From Lachnospiraceae bacterium (lineage in GTDB: Bacteria; Bacillota; Clostridia; Lachnospirales; Lachnospiraceae): DNA of 64,000 nucleotides. The translations under genes were made by a program, and so were the position numbers. The notes below the pieces were generated by a model. That model saw only the letters and a program-made list of their open reading frames with translations, had not been told where the DNA came from and did not search any database. The stretch spans positions 124,001 through 188,000 of the forward strand of contig SVEQ01000005.1 of the NCBI GenBank assembly GCA_015057325.1. Direction: 5' to 3'. Position 1 is the first letter of the stretch. Each line of letters opens with the position of its first letter. This document shows positions 34,971 through 44,284 of this stretch, piece by piece.

Positions 34971-37565
34971 CTACTCCTTTACCGGTTCAAAAATCAAAAC
35001 ATCGTCATCCTCTTTTTTCTCCGGAGCAAATATAAGCACCTCATCATCGCTTTCCTCCGCAGAACTTTCTGCAGGCTTGCTGTCCGCCTGTATATCATAG
35101 ATATCAGCTATATATTGCATAGTTGATTTGTATGACGACATCAATGCATTGTGGTGACCTTCTATGTAAGTTGCCTGTTCTTTCTTCGCTGCAAATTCCA
35201 AATCCTTTGCCTGCTCAGAAAGCTGTATGTTACCAAGCATTTTGGCGGTAGTTTTTAGTGCATGAACATATATCTCGTAATTCTTGAAATCCTTTTCACT
35301 GTAGTATCCTTCAATCTTGTTTTGCTTCTCTGGATATTCTTCTACAAACTGTCGAAGCAGCGCTTCATACAGTTCATCATCATTCTGACAATACTCAAGG
35401 CCAAGTGATGTATCAATTCCAAAATTATTAAGTTTGTCATAAGTTGAAAGGTCTTGATTTTCTGCCTCATTTTCCTCTAAACTTAGCGAGGAATCCACCA
35501 CAACCTCAGGCTTCTCGTATGTAATTGCAGACTTTGGAAGAACCTTCTTAAGCACTCGTTCAAGCTCCTGCTTTTCGACCGGCTTACTGACAAATCCATC
35601 AAAACCAACTGACAAAAACATTTCCTTTGCCGAACTTACCGCATTGGCAGTTAATGCCACTATCGGAAGATCCCTGTTATCTCCGGAGCGAATTGAACGG
35701 ATATGCTTCATGGCCTCAACTCCATCCATGCCCGGCATCATGTGATCCATAAATATGATATCGTACTCATTTTCATGACACATATCAATAGAATCCTGTC
35801 CGGAAGCGGCGGTTGAAACCACCATACCGTAACGCTTAAATATGCTCTTTGCAACGCTTAAGTTCATCGGCTCATCATCAACAACCAATGCTCTTATTCC
35901 GTTACAGTACATAACGTCTTCACTGTTATCCGATTGTGTAGCATCTGTATTAAGTACAGAAACAACAGGGAAACAATAGAATGGTTTCTCCATTACTCTA
36001 AGCTTAGAGCCGCGCGGAAGTTTAAATGTGCTGTCAGCAACTATTACTACGACCATATCTGATGCGAGTCTCTCCAATTCTTTAGACGCCAGCATATATT
36101 CCTCGGCAGCCACAAAAAGATGTGTGAGCTTAACCGATGAGGTAAGTTTTTTAAGATTAGCTACATTATCAACTCTGTGCATTTGAACACCAAGTCCGAC
36201 AACAATGTGACCAAGCATTGCGTTATAGTACTCACGAACATTAGGGTTCTTATATTTTTCAAAATGAAGAAATGCACCGATACATAATTCTTCGCGATTA
36301 TTAAGTGACATGCAGCTTCTAGGATCAACAACAGTTTGAGGTAACGAAACTCTTACGGTTGTACCTGCTCCCGGCTTACTTATAACCATCATGAAACCGC
36401 CAAGTGCGGATACAAAACCTGATGTAATGGAAAGACCAAGTCCAAGACCACCTGTGTGTCTGGTTCTTCCGGAATCCGCCTGATAGAAGCCGTCCATAAT
36501 ACGCTCTGTCTCTTCCTCATCCATACCGATACCGGTGTCTGTAACCTCTAATAAAAGGTTGACTCCGTACTCCTGCTTCTCAACAGAAAGTCGTGCATAC
36601 ACACCACCCTCGCTCGTGTATTTCAAACCATTCATAATAAGGTGATGAAGTATCTTTTTTAACTTGTTGATATCCGTATTCATAACGGCAGGTATTGCAG
36701 GGTCAACATCTATTACAAGCTCTATATGTTCCGGCTTATATGGACGAATCTCCGTAACGAGATCATTTAACACCGAAGATAATTCGTAATCTTCATAATT
36801 ATTTGCAAGTTTATTACTGTCAATCTCAGAGTAATCAAGAATATCACTTATTTGTTCAGCCACGCGTCGTCCTGCATTACGCACCGATATAAGATTTGAA
36901 AGTTTTTCCTCGTCGCGCTCATTGTTAATGCATATTCCGGTAAGTCCCATAATTGCATTAATCGGCGTTCTGATTTCGTGAGATACGTTAGCAAGGAAAT
37001 CATTAAGTCGCTGGGTCGCGTATGTAAGCTGTTCAATCTCACCACGTGAATGGTCAAGCACCTGCACCCATTTTGAAATTATTGTTCTGGAAATCCAGCT
37101 TATAGTGGTGATTGCGGCAATGTGAAGTAATGCTCGCGTGATAATAAGAGAATCAAACTTTTCGCCCGCGTGCCACATAGAAACAAGGCCATACCCAAAA
37201 GTTATGTAATAAAGAATCTGTAAAAATGTTATAAGTGATCTGATTCCCGTCATTGTAAAAAGAATCAGCACAATAGACATGACCGCCACGGTATCAAAAA
37301 CACTTGTCGGGTGACTGCCATAAAAGAAAAATGTAAACATTATAAATATAGAGTAAATCCATACTCTGTAACGTTCGTTAAATCTCTGCTGGATATGTAT
37401 AAACCAACATACTCCAACCCCCATTAAAATGAGCATAACCGCCCACATTTCCCATCCAAGCAAAATGGACTCTACCGTAAGGATGCCTGAAAAAATAGTA
37501 TAGCTTAACAGTATCGTCATCTGAGATGTTTGGAAAAGCTCGTTTCTTTCTTCTACCTTCTTCAT
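34971..37565 (-). CDS. Hybrid histidine kinase with receiver and HPt domains
   Basis: An 864-aa protein: six transmembrane helices (about 17-165) without a large external domain; kinase core with His196 in FLANVSHEIRTPINAIMG, N-box LIMNGLKYT and GGLGLGLSI; a region of about 420-540 shaped like a receiver without the usual Asp (pseudo-receiver); a true receiver at about 555-680 with Asp607 in IFMDHMMPGMDG; and an HPt domain at about 705-820 with His768 in VHALKTTAKMLG. The last 25 residues repeat an acidic motif (DDEVLIFAPEKK, DDDVLIFEPVKE). The gene starts 1 bp after the HD-GYP gene, with AAGGAG upstream. The HPt makes it the likely phosphorelay hub of the cluster. Confidence 0.88.
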   Translation of the reverse strand: MKKVEERNELFQTSQMTILLSYTIFSGILTVESILLGWEMWAVMLILMGVGVCWFIHIQQRFNERYRVWIYSIFIMFTFFFYGSHPTSVFDTVAVMSIVLILFTMTGIRSLITFLQILYYITFGYGLVSMWHAGEKFDSLIITRALLHIAAITTISWISRTIISKWVQVLDHSRGEIEQLTYATQRLNDFLANVSHEIRTPINAIMGLTGICINNERDEEKLSNLISVRNAGRRVAEQISDILDYSEIDSNKLANNYEDYELSSVLNDLVTEIRPYKPEHIELVIDVDPAIPAVMNTDINKLKKILHHLIMNGLKYTSEGGVYARLSVEKQEYGVNLLLEVTDTGIGMDEEETERIMDGFYQADSGRTRHTGGLGLGLSITSGFVSALGGFMMVISKPGAGTTVRVSLPQTVVDPRSCMSLNNREELCIGAFLHFEKYKNPNVREYYNAMLGHIVVGLGVQMHRVDNVANLKKLTSSVKLTHLFVAAEEYMLASKELERLASDMVVVIVADSTFKLPRGSKLRVMEKPFYCFPVVSVLNTDATQSDNSEDVMYCNGIRALVVDDEPMNLSVAKSIFKRYGMVVSTAASGQDSIDMCHENEYDIIFMDHMMPGMDGVEAMKHIRSIRSGDNRDLPIVALTANAVSSAKEMFLSVGFDGFVSKPVEKQELERVLKKVLPKSAITYEKPEVVVDSSLSLEENEAENQDLSTYDKLNNFGIDTSLGLEYCQNDDELYEALLRQFVEEYPEKQNKIEGYYSEKDFKNYEIYVHALKTTAKMLGNIQLSEQAKDLEFAAKKEQATYIEGHHNALMSSYKSTMQYIADIYDIQADSKPAESSAEESDDEVLIFAPEKKEDDDVLIFEPVKE

Positions 37566-37566
37566 A

Positions 37567-39030
37567 TTACGACTCCTTCATTGAATAATCCGTATCTTCG
37601 TCTATCATTTCCAACATAATGTCAGCAAATGTTGGATCAAATTGCGTCCCATGTCCGTTGCCGATTTCTTCCCTAACAACCTCCTGCGGAAGAATTCCTC
37701 TATAACTACGTCTGCTTGACATCGCGTCATAAGCATCTGCAACTGCAATAATTCTGGCCTCTTCAGGAATCTCTTCCCCTTTGAGTCCGTCCGGATATCC
37801 TTTGCCGTCGTAACGTTCATGATGCCACCTTGCTCCTGTTGCAAGTTCGGGCATCTCTTTAATATTTTTAAGTATTCTCGCTCCCATAACAGGATGATTT
37901 TTGATAACCTCAAACTCATCCTCTGTGAGCCTTGCAGGTTTATTGATTACCGCATCCGGTATTCCAATTTTACCTACATCATGTAGTAACCCCATCATGT
38001 AAATATCGTTTTGTTTTTCAGGAGAGTAACCTGCCCTCCCGGCAATTAATTTCGCATATTGTGCAACACGTCCCGAATGACCGTTAGTGTAAGTATCCTT
38101 TGCATCAATCGCCTCCGCAAGGGATTTAACGACATGCATCATAAGCTTCTGGTTTTCCTTCGTCTTAATATCAACCATACTGCTTAGATACTTTTTAAGA
38201 GTTTCAAGCTCAAGTATGTGACGTATACGAAGTATGAGTACCTCGGGTACAAACGGTTTCTTAATGAAATCTATAGCACCAAGTGATAAACCTCGCTTCT
38301 CCGCTTCGATACTTTCATCCGCGGTAAGAAATACAACCGGAATATCTGCAACCGCATGCTCCATGCTTCTAAGCTTTTCAAGCGTCTCGAATCCGTCCAT
38401 GCCTTCCATCTTGACATCTAAAAGAATCAAATCCGGAAGATTTTCCTCTAAGTGTTTAAGCAGGGCCTGTCCAGAGCGAAGAGCCGCCACATAATAACCT
38501 GCTTTACTAAGTGTATGTCCCGCAAGTTGAAGAATCGAAGCGTCATCATCAACGACAACTATCCTCTTCTCTCTTACCGAATCGATTCTATTCTCTTCAC
38601 CGGCAATATATTCAATCTCATAGGTAAGCGCTGTATCGTCTCTGTACTGTTCGTACCACTTTTCCAATATTGTTCCCAAAAGCTTGGAAACCGCTGCTTC
38701 CTTAATGTCCGCAGCAAGCAGAAAATACTGGTTGGCACCGCTTCTCGTCATAATATCAGACTTTCTGAAATACGCCATTACAAAGTCTCCGAATTTGTCA
38801 CACGCATCGCGATAACTTTCCGAATCTCTGCCATCTACTTTTCCAATCGTAAAAAGAATCTTACAGGCACTTTTTTTGTTGAGAACTACATGGTGCAAAA
38901 CATACCTATACACGTGAGAAAATGATTCCGCATCCAACTGCAAGGCAACATTTGATACAGCATTATCTCCAAACTTTTTCGAAAGCGTGCTTATACTTAA
39001 TTCTTCGCGGTCAAACTGTTGATACTCCAA
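37567..39030 (-). CDS. Degenerate GGDEF - receiver - HD-GYP protein (probable cyclic-di-GMP phosphodiesterase)
   Basis: A 487-aa cytoplasmic output protein. Residues about 40-145 resemble a GGDEF fold whose signature has decayed to RSGANQYFLLA. Residues 155-275 are a receiver with Asp205 in LILLDVKMEGMDG. Residues about 295-480 are an HD-GYP domain with metal and catalytic segments LLHDVGKIGIPD (His350-Asp351) and HHERYDGKGYPDGL (403-416). It would hydrolyse cyclic di-GMP when phosphorylated. It starts at TTG (39030) with GAGGAGGGG upstream. It is 35 bp after the GH9 gene and 1 bp before the HPt kinase gene. Confidence 0.87.
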   Translation of the reverse strand: MEYQQFDREELSISTLSKKFGDNAVSNVALQLDAESFSHVYRYVLHHVVLNKKSACKILFTIGKVDGRDSESYRDACDKFGDFVMAYFRKSDIMTRSGANQYFLLAADIKEAAVSKLLGTILEKWYEQYRDDTALTYEIEYIAGEENRIDSVREKRIVVVDDDASILQLAGHTLSKAGYYVAALRSGQALLKHLEENLPDLILLDVKMEGMDGFETLEKLRSMEHAVADIPVVFLTADESIEAEKRGLSLGAIDFIKKPFVPEVLILRIRHILELETLKKYLSSMVDIKTKENQKLMMHVVKSLAEAIDAKDTYTNGHSGRVAQYAKLIAGRAGYSPEKQNDIYMMGLLHDVGKIGIPDAVINKPARLTEDEFEVIKNHPVMGARILKNIKEMPELATGARWHHERYDGKGYPDGLKGEEIPEEARIIAVADAYDAMSSRRSYRGILPQEVVREEIGNGHGTQFDPTFADIMLEMIDEDTDYSMKES

Positions 39031-39065
39031 AATAACCCCTCCTCAACACATATGTCCGTTGTTAA

Positions 39066-41336
39066 TTACTTCTCTTCTAACGCCGTCATAAGATATATAA
39101 GCGGCGAGTTCCAATATATTGTTATCTCATTACAAGAATAACTCTGCACGTTATCTACATAGCATTTTGCAGGTGCAACATCTGCAAGCACTGCCTTTGC
39201 ATATGGATCCTCAAGATTACTGTTTGGTCCGCCAACAAGCATACCCGACATGCACTTTCCTGTTGCCTGCGAAGGTCTGTGGTGAGGATTTTGTGGGCTT
39301 AAATATCCCTGTCCGGTAACGAAACAATATCCTGTTGCGTTAAGTCCGAGAATATAATCAAGCTGTTTCTTTGCGCACTCAACATATTTTTCATTCGGAG
39401 CAATTTCGTTAGCCATAAGAAGTACCATTCCACTATTGCTAACACCCATATTTGAACCCCAGTAAAATGTTGTTGTAAAATCTACACCGTATGGATTCCT
39501 GCTGCAAGTCTCTACCGACTCATCCGCTTTACCAATGAAATAATCCTTTATTGTCTTTAATAAATTACTTGAATCTGTAAGAAGTTTATCATTGGTAAGT
39601 GCTGCATAACAACCATACATTCCGACACTTGCCCAACCCATTCCGTCAAGGTTTCTCTCATCATCAATATATGATGCCATTTCTGTCTTGTACTTTTCAT
39701 CACCTACCGTCTTGTAAAGCTCTGCCGAAGCCCAGAAATATTCATCTCTGTCATATGTATCAGGATACTCACCTGTTGAAATCTCATCAGGATTTTTGAA
39801 ACCTCTTTGTGCTTTGTGCTCCTCAATATAATCCCAAGCCTTCTTGGCTGCTTCAATATATTCTGAACCTGCCTTCTTATAATCTGCATCATCAATTGTT
39901 TCAAAAACTCTTCCTGCCATCGCCATAGCAGCAGCAAAATCTCCTGATGCGGTACTTGAGATAGGTGAAACTATAAGTTCTTCTGTCTCATCCTGTGGCA
40001 TTACCTCGCCCGGGAAGCTTGCGCAGGTAACCTTGTGATAAACACCACCTGATTCCTTATCCTGCATTTTCATCATCCAGTCAAGTTCGTACTTTGCTTC
40101 CTCCAAAAGCTGTTTATTACCTGAAACCTCATATGCCAATACAAGATCAGCTACAGCCTTAGCTCCCGCTACAACATATCTTCCGTAGTCACCGGCATCA
40201 TGCCATCCACCGCTTACATCAATCTTCTTATCAGTTCCGTAAATTGTTGCCTCACCTGTGTGACATGCAGGATGTGCGAAATCTCCTGCCTCATCACTTG
40301 TAAGTTCCATTCCGCATCTTTGCAGATACATCATTTTAACTACGCTGTCATATGTATCATCATATACGTTATCAGCAATCTTAAACTCACCGGACTCCTC
40401 TCCCTTGCCGGTTACAATCTTATATGTTCCTTCTTTATCAAGCTTTGTAAAATCTCCTGTGGAATCTGTTTCCCCACCTGCTCTGTACTCAGAAGGTTCT
40501 GAAAGAGTTCCTTCAAATGCAGTCTCTCCGCTTGCCGTATCAACCACAGTAAATGTTGTATCATCCTCTGCAAGGTCGGTAAATACTGCTGTTTTTGTGT
40601 CCTTGGTTCTGTAACCAACCTGATTAACCTTAATCTTTGGTGCCTCTGCAAGAGCCTCAACCTCCTGCATGTTACTTCCGTCATTAAGAACCAGAGAAAT
40701 GTTATCTATCATTATCTGATGTGCTCCTATACTTGCTGCATCTATACCTGCTTCCTTCATGCTGTCTGTGAATCCCAAGTTAAAACAAAATCTCGGTGCA
40801 GGGTCGCTTCCCTCTTCCATAGTAAACTCTGTCGAGTAGTGCTGCACCTCGCTTGTTACAGATACATTGTCTGTTGCATATGCATGATAATCCCCACCGT
40901 TTATCTGTATTCTCCATGCAATGTCACGATCTATTGTTGAATGGATATCAAAGTCGAGCTGATATACGCCGCCCTCCTGCATTGCAAATCCGTCATAAAA
41001 TACCTGAACACCATGCTCAACATTACCGATATTAGCTATGTCAACAACAAGCTCACCGTCGTCATTTACATCAAGTTTAACGCTTCCGCCGTTAGTAGTA
41101 TATGTGCCAAATGTTCCAACACCGTCAGAGAAGTCACCACCCTTTATCATGTTAACTCCTGCCTCAATTTCATCTGAAGCATCTGCAATTTCTTCCGTAT
41201 CTTCGGATACTTCCTCTGTCGCTTCCGTGTCTTCAGGCTCCGTCTTTGCTTCGTCTGCTTTATTGCCACAAGCACAAAGACTTAACATCATTGTTGATGC
41301 CATTGCAATCGCGAGCACTTTCTTAAATCTTCTCAT
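39066..41336 (-). CDS. Lipoprotein GH9 cellulase with N-terminal carbohydrate-binding and Ig-like domains
   Basis: A 756-aa enzyme. A lipoprotein signal ends LCAC (Cys23), so it is anchored to the membrane outer face; an acidic linker follows. A CBM4/9-like beta-sandwich lies at about 60-215 (NMIKGGDFSDGVGTFGTY to MIDNISLVL). A CelD_N Ig-like domain lies at about 230-320 (IKVNQVGYRTKDTKTAVF), then the GH9 (alpha/alpha)6 barrel at about 330-756 with SGGWHDAGDYGRYV (catalytic Asp pair), NPHHRPSQ and the C-terminal NEITIYWNSPLIYL (acid Glu). It cleaves beta-1,4-glucan. AAGGAGG precedes the ATG. It lies 46 bp after deoC and 35 bp before the signalling genes, all co-oriented. Confidence 0.93.
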   Translation of the reverse strand: MRRFKKVLAIAMASTMMLSLCACGNKADEAKTEPEDTEATEEVSEDTEEIADASDEIEAGVNMIKGGDFSDGVGTFGTYTTNGGSVKLDVNDDGELVVDIANIGNVEHGVQVFYDGFAMQEGGVYQLDFDIHSTIDRDIAWRIQINGGDYHAYATDNVSVTSEVQHYSTEFTMEEGSDPAPRFCFNLGFTDSMKEAGIDAASIGAHQIMIDNISLVLNDGSNMQEVEALAEAPKIKVNQVGYRTKDTKTAVFTDLAEDDTTFTVVDTASGETAFEGTLSEPSEYRAGGETDSTGDFTKLDKEGTYKIVTGKGEESGEFKIADNVYDDTYDSVVKMMYLQRCGMELTSDEAGDFAHPACHTGEATIYGTDKKIDVSGGWHDAGDYGRYVVAGAKAVADLVLAYEVSGNKQLLEEAKYELDWMMKMQDKESGGVYHKVTCASFPGEVMPQDETEELIVSPISSTASGDFAAAMAMAGRVFETIDDADYKKAGSEYIEAAKKAWDYIEEHKAQRGFKNPDEISTGEYPDTYDRDEYFWASAELYKTVGDEKYKTEMASYIDDERNLDGMGWASVGMYGCYAALTNDKLLTDSSNLLKTIKDYFIGKADESVETCSRNPYGVDFTTTFYWGSNMGVSNSGMVLLMANEIAPNEKYVECAKKQLDYILGLNATGYCFVTGQGYLSPQNPHHRPSQATGKCMSGMLVGGPNSNLEDPYAKAVLADVAPAKCYVDNVQSYSCNEITIYWNSPLIYLMTALEEK

Positions 41337-41382
41337 TCCATATCCTCCTTATATTCAGGTACATTGCATTGATGATTGTTTA

Positions 41383-42099
41383 TTATTTAGAGCTGTTTGC
41401 CTGCTCAAGAATATTAATGGTTGCTGATGTTCCGAGTCTGTCTGCACCGGCATCTATCATTGCCTTGGCAGTCTTATAATCTCTGATCCCACCTGATGCT
41501 TTAACACTCACTCTGGGATATTTTTTGCCGGTTTCTTTCTCAAGAGAAGCGACCTTGTCATCAACAGTCTTTCTCATAAGAGCAACATCCTCTGCGGTTG
41601 CACCGCCTGTCGAAAATCCGGTTGATGTCTTAACAAAATCCGCACCGGCTTCGACTGCCGCTTCACATGCAAGCACCTTTTCCTCGTCGGTAAGCAAACA
41701 TGTTTCTATTATTACTTTAAGAATTGCTTCCTGTCCCGTTGTGTTGTGACGGCATACTTCTTTGACTTCCGCTATGTCTTCTGTCACAAGCTCCCAATCA
41801 CCGTCTTTAACCGCACCAACATTTATTACCATGTCTATCTCTGTGGCACCGTCCTCAATTGCTGTTAATGTTTCCATTTTCTTTGCCATTGTACTCATTG
41901 CCCCGAGCGGAAATCCGATAACCGTACAGACATCTATGTCTGTATCAAGCAAAAGCGTTGAAACCTGTTTCGTTCTTGCACTGTTTACACAAACCGATGC
42001 AAAATTGTACTGAATTGCTTCACGCACGATGCGGTTGACATCTTCTGATGACGCATCCGCCTTTAAAATTGTATGATCAAAATATTTTGAAAACTCCAT
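41383..42099 (-). CDS. deoC: Deoxyribose-phosphate aldolase
   Basis: A 238-aa DeoC TIM barrel that splits 2-deoxyribose 5-phosphate into glyceraldehyde 3-phosphate and acetaldehyde. [13 protein letters not shown] at the N-terminus, [14 protein letters not shown], the Schiff-base lysine region [13 protein letters not shown] and [13 protein letters not shown] are visible. The ATG at 42099 has AAGGAG eight bases upstream; the longer frame would run into repeat copy C. No other nucleoside catabolism genes are nearby. Confidence 0.95.
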   Translation of the reverse strand: MEFSKYFDHTILKADASSEDVNRIVREAIQYNFASVCVNSARTKQVSTLLLDTDIDVCTVIGFPLGAMSTMAKKMETLTAIEDGATEIDMVINVGAVKDGDWELVTEDIAEVKEVCRHNTTGQEAILKVIIETCLLTDEEKVLACEAAVEAGADFVKTSTGFSTGGATAEDVALMRKTVDDKVASLEKETGKKYPRVSVKASGGIRDYKTAKAMIDAGADRLGTSATINILEQANSSK

Positions 42100-42138
42100 G
42101 TCGTATCTCCTTGCAAACCTTTTTATTATTTCATTTAT

Positions 42139-42278
42139 GCTTGACCGGTGCATGGTTTCACCGCAGACACGCTCTCGCTCCATTGTTCACGTAGCGGTAC
42201 TAAACTCGCATTTCATGCTCATTAAGTACCGACGGTCACAAAGGGTCTGCTTGCGAATACCATACACCTTGCCAAGCT
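42139..42278 (-). repeat. Palindromic repeat, copy C
   Basis: A 140-bp element in the 198-bp gap between the RNase H gene and deoC. Terminal arms GCTTGACCGGTGCATGGT and (reverse) GCTTGGCAAGGTGTATGGT pair imperfectly. Internal blocks CGCAGACACG, GTAGCGGTACTAAACTCGC, ATTAAGTACCG and GGGTCTGCTT align with copies A and B. It is the most diverged copy; its terminal arms differ from those of A and B, while arm complementarity is kept. Confidence 0.78.
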
Positions 42279-42297
42279 GTAAAGTAATCGTATAAAA

Positions 42298-42960
42298 TTA
42301 TAAAATTCCAAGTGCAGCTTTCGCAAGGCGATCCGCCATCTCGTTGTAGGTGACGCCGGTGTGGGCGTCCACCTTTACGAAGGTGATTTTGATCTTCTTG
42401 CGTTGCTCTTTTATAAACTCTTTGTATCGTATAGTTCCGGGCTTATTGGCCTTCCATATATTGTTTGCCCACTTCTCTATTCCTTCATAATCATAATATA
42501 TTACTACTTCTTTGTATCCATGTTCTGCCGCCCATTTGATAGCCGTCTCACTCCCAAGTATTTCTCCTGCAACATTTCTCATGGAAACATATTCTTCATC
42601 ATTGTTGTCACAGTTTAGCTTAACGACCTCATCATCAAACACGAGCACACAACCATATGCGTATCTCTCGGTGGTATCATCGTAGCTTCCGTCAACATAT
42701 GCCACAAGACATGTATCTGTACTAACACTCTGACTTTCTTTGTCATCATCTATATTGGCAGGTGTTGCTTTCTCAGTCCCGGACTCCTTCACATCCCTTT
42801 TTTCGGATGCGGCACCCAAGAAATCTTCGGCTTCATTTATGTCATTAAAACCTTTATACACCGCACCGGAAAAGCCGTCTGTCTGCGCCTTACAATCATC
42901 CCATGTAAGATATATTCCCGGGGTTTTGCCTACGGCAACTGCATAATACTTTTTTGCCAT
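42298..42960 (-). CDS. rnhA: Ribonuclease HI with N-terminal hybrid-binding (viroplasmin-like) domain
   Basis: A 220-aa protein. Residues 1-50 form a caulimovirus-viroplasmin/RNase H1 N-terminal domain (KKYYAVAVGKTPGIYLTWDDCKAQTDGFSGAVYKGF) that binds RNA/DNA hybrids. A Lys/Glu/Ser linker follows at about 55-80, and then a catalytic RNase HI domain with AYVDGSYDD (first Asp), GEILGSETAIKWA (Glu), YYDYEG (Asp) and VKVDAHTGVTYNEMADRLAK (His and final Asp). It removes RNA from hybrids such as R-loops. The start has AAGGAG. Confidence 0.92.
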   Translation of the reverse strand: MAKKYYAVAVGKTPGIYLTWDDCKAQTDGFSGAVYKGFNDINEAEDFLGAASEKRDVKESGTEKATPANIDDDKESQSVSTDTCLVAYVDGSYDDTTERYAYGCVLVFDDEVVKLNCDNNDEEYVSMRNVAGEILGSETAIKWAAEHGYKEVVIYYDYEGIEKWANNIWKANKPGTIRYKEFIKEQRKKIKITFVKVDAHTGVTYNEMADRLAKAALGIL

Positions 42961-43002
42961 ATCTCTCCTTACCTATAACCAATTTTTCTCAAGCACTTTT
43001 TA

Positions 43003-43338
43003 TCAGTGCTTTGCTCTTGCCTCTTCCCATCTATCATACTGCTTTTGATATTGCTCGTTTAACCACGCAATCATTTCTTCTTTGCCCTCGACCGTAAACG
43101 GAAACTCCGCTTCTGTTTTCTCCTCGTCTGACGTGTTCTCGAAACTGTACGGCTCCGGCCAGATTATTATATTAAATGTAGCTTCGCCCTTATCCTTTTC
43201 TGCCTTTAATGACACGTCATCCATCGGGTCTCTGGCAATTCTGTATCTCATTCCCCTATGACTTCCAAAATACGGTTGTGCGTGTTCATACCACGACAAA
43301 CCATAGGAATCCTTATTCTTAATCTCTATGTACTCCAT
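43003..43338 (-). CDS. Hypothetical protein, 111 aa
   Basis: A soluble, charged protein with several aromatic segments (YGLSWYEHAQPYFGSHRGMRYRI; FNIIIWPEPYSFE) and a C-terminal helix (EEMIAWLNEQYQKQYDRWEEARAKH). I do not recognise a family with confidence. The ribosome-binding site is weak (GGGAAAAAG), but the frame occupies a gap between co-oriented genes and its composition is protein-like. Confidence 0.6.
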   Translation of the reverse strand: MEYIEIKNKDSYGLSWYEHAQPYFGSHRGMRYRIARDPMDDVSLKAEKDKGEATFNIIIWPEPYSFENTSDEEKTEAEFPFTVEGKEEMIAWLNEQYQKQYDRWEEARAKH

Positions 43339-43393
43339 ATCTTTTTCCCATTTTTTAACCCAGTATTTTTGCGCTACCTATATGTGCATCTGA

Positions 43394-44236
43394 TTAGCTT
43401 TCAAGATATTTTTTCAAATCCTCCACTTGTCTCTTTGCATCCTCAACACCAAGATTATACATTCTCTGCATAACCTCCGTATCGTGCTCAATTCTCTTAA
43501 TAGGAATTGCCTGCGACGGTCTTATTACAAAAGCCTTGCCCTGTTTTTCAAGTTCAATTATTTCTTCAAGCGTTTTGTTATAATCAACCGGTCTGTTGTT
43601 AAGCGTATTAACAAACTCAGGGTACTTTCGATAAATAAGTGAATTAAGGAAATTATTCTCTTTCTTCTTCCTGTAATCCAACGTTCTTGTCAAAACAACA
43701 ATCATCTTGTCGCAGCCAAGCTCCATGCATTTATTAACAGGAATACTATCCGCGCATCCTCCGTCAAGATACTTCTTACCCTCATACTCAACAATCTTTG
43801 AAACGATTGGCATTGATGATGTTGCACGAAATGCTTCCATTTGTTCAAGTGCATTGTCAATCTTTATGTATTCCGCCTTACCTGTCTCAACATTGGTTGC
43901 GACAACATAAAAATCTATTCCTGCCTTCTCAAAGGCTTCTTCATCATAAACATCAAGTTTAAATGGTATCTCGTAATAACCAAACTCTTTGTTGGCAATA
44001 TTACCTGTCTTAATAAGCGAACGAAAACCCATATATCTCGGGTCTTTCGCATATTTGAGATTATATCGAAGTCCTCTTCCTCTTTGTCTTGACGGATAGT
44101 TAACACCAAAAAGCGCGCCCGCTGACACCCCCATCATTGTGTCTACCTTGATATCATTATCCATAAAAACATCGAGTACTCCAACCGTATATAATCCGCG
44201 AAGTCCACCACCCTCAAGCACCATACTTGTACTCAT
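43394..44236 (-). CDS. Patatin-like phospholipase family protein
   Basis: A 280-aa patatin-fold lipid acyl hydrolase (YjjU-like bacterial group). It has the oxyanion loop GGGLRGLYTVG, nucleophile Ser in GVSAGAL and the Asp of the catalytic dyad in YLDGGCADSIPV. It lacks a signal peptide or membrane helix, so it acts in the cytoplasm or at the inner face. AGGAGAAG precedes the ATG; it lies 48 bp past the coiled-coil membrane protein gene and may be the last gene of that operon. Confidence 0.88.
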   Translation of the reverse strand: MSTSMVLEGGGLRGLYTVGVLDVFMDNDIKVDTMMGVSAGALFGVNYPSRQRGRGLRYNLKYAKDPRYMGFRSLIKTGNIANKEFGYYEIPFKLDVYDEEAFEKAGIDFYVVATNVETGKAEYIKIDNALEQMEAFRATSSMPIVSKIVEYEGKKYLDGGCADSIPVNKCMELGCDKMIVVLTRTLDYRKKKENNFLNSLIYRKYPEFVNTLNNRPVDYNKTLEEIIELEKQGKAFVIRPSQAIPIKRIEHDTEVMQRMYNLGVEDAKRQVEDLKKYLES

Positions 44237-44284
44237 CTGTCACTTCTCCTTCTCTAACAAAATCTTCCTGCAACATAGCAACAT

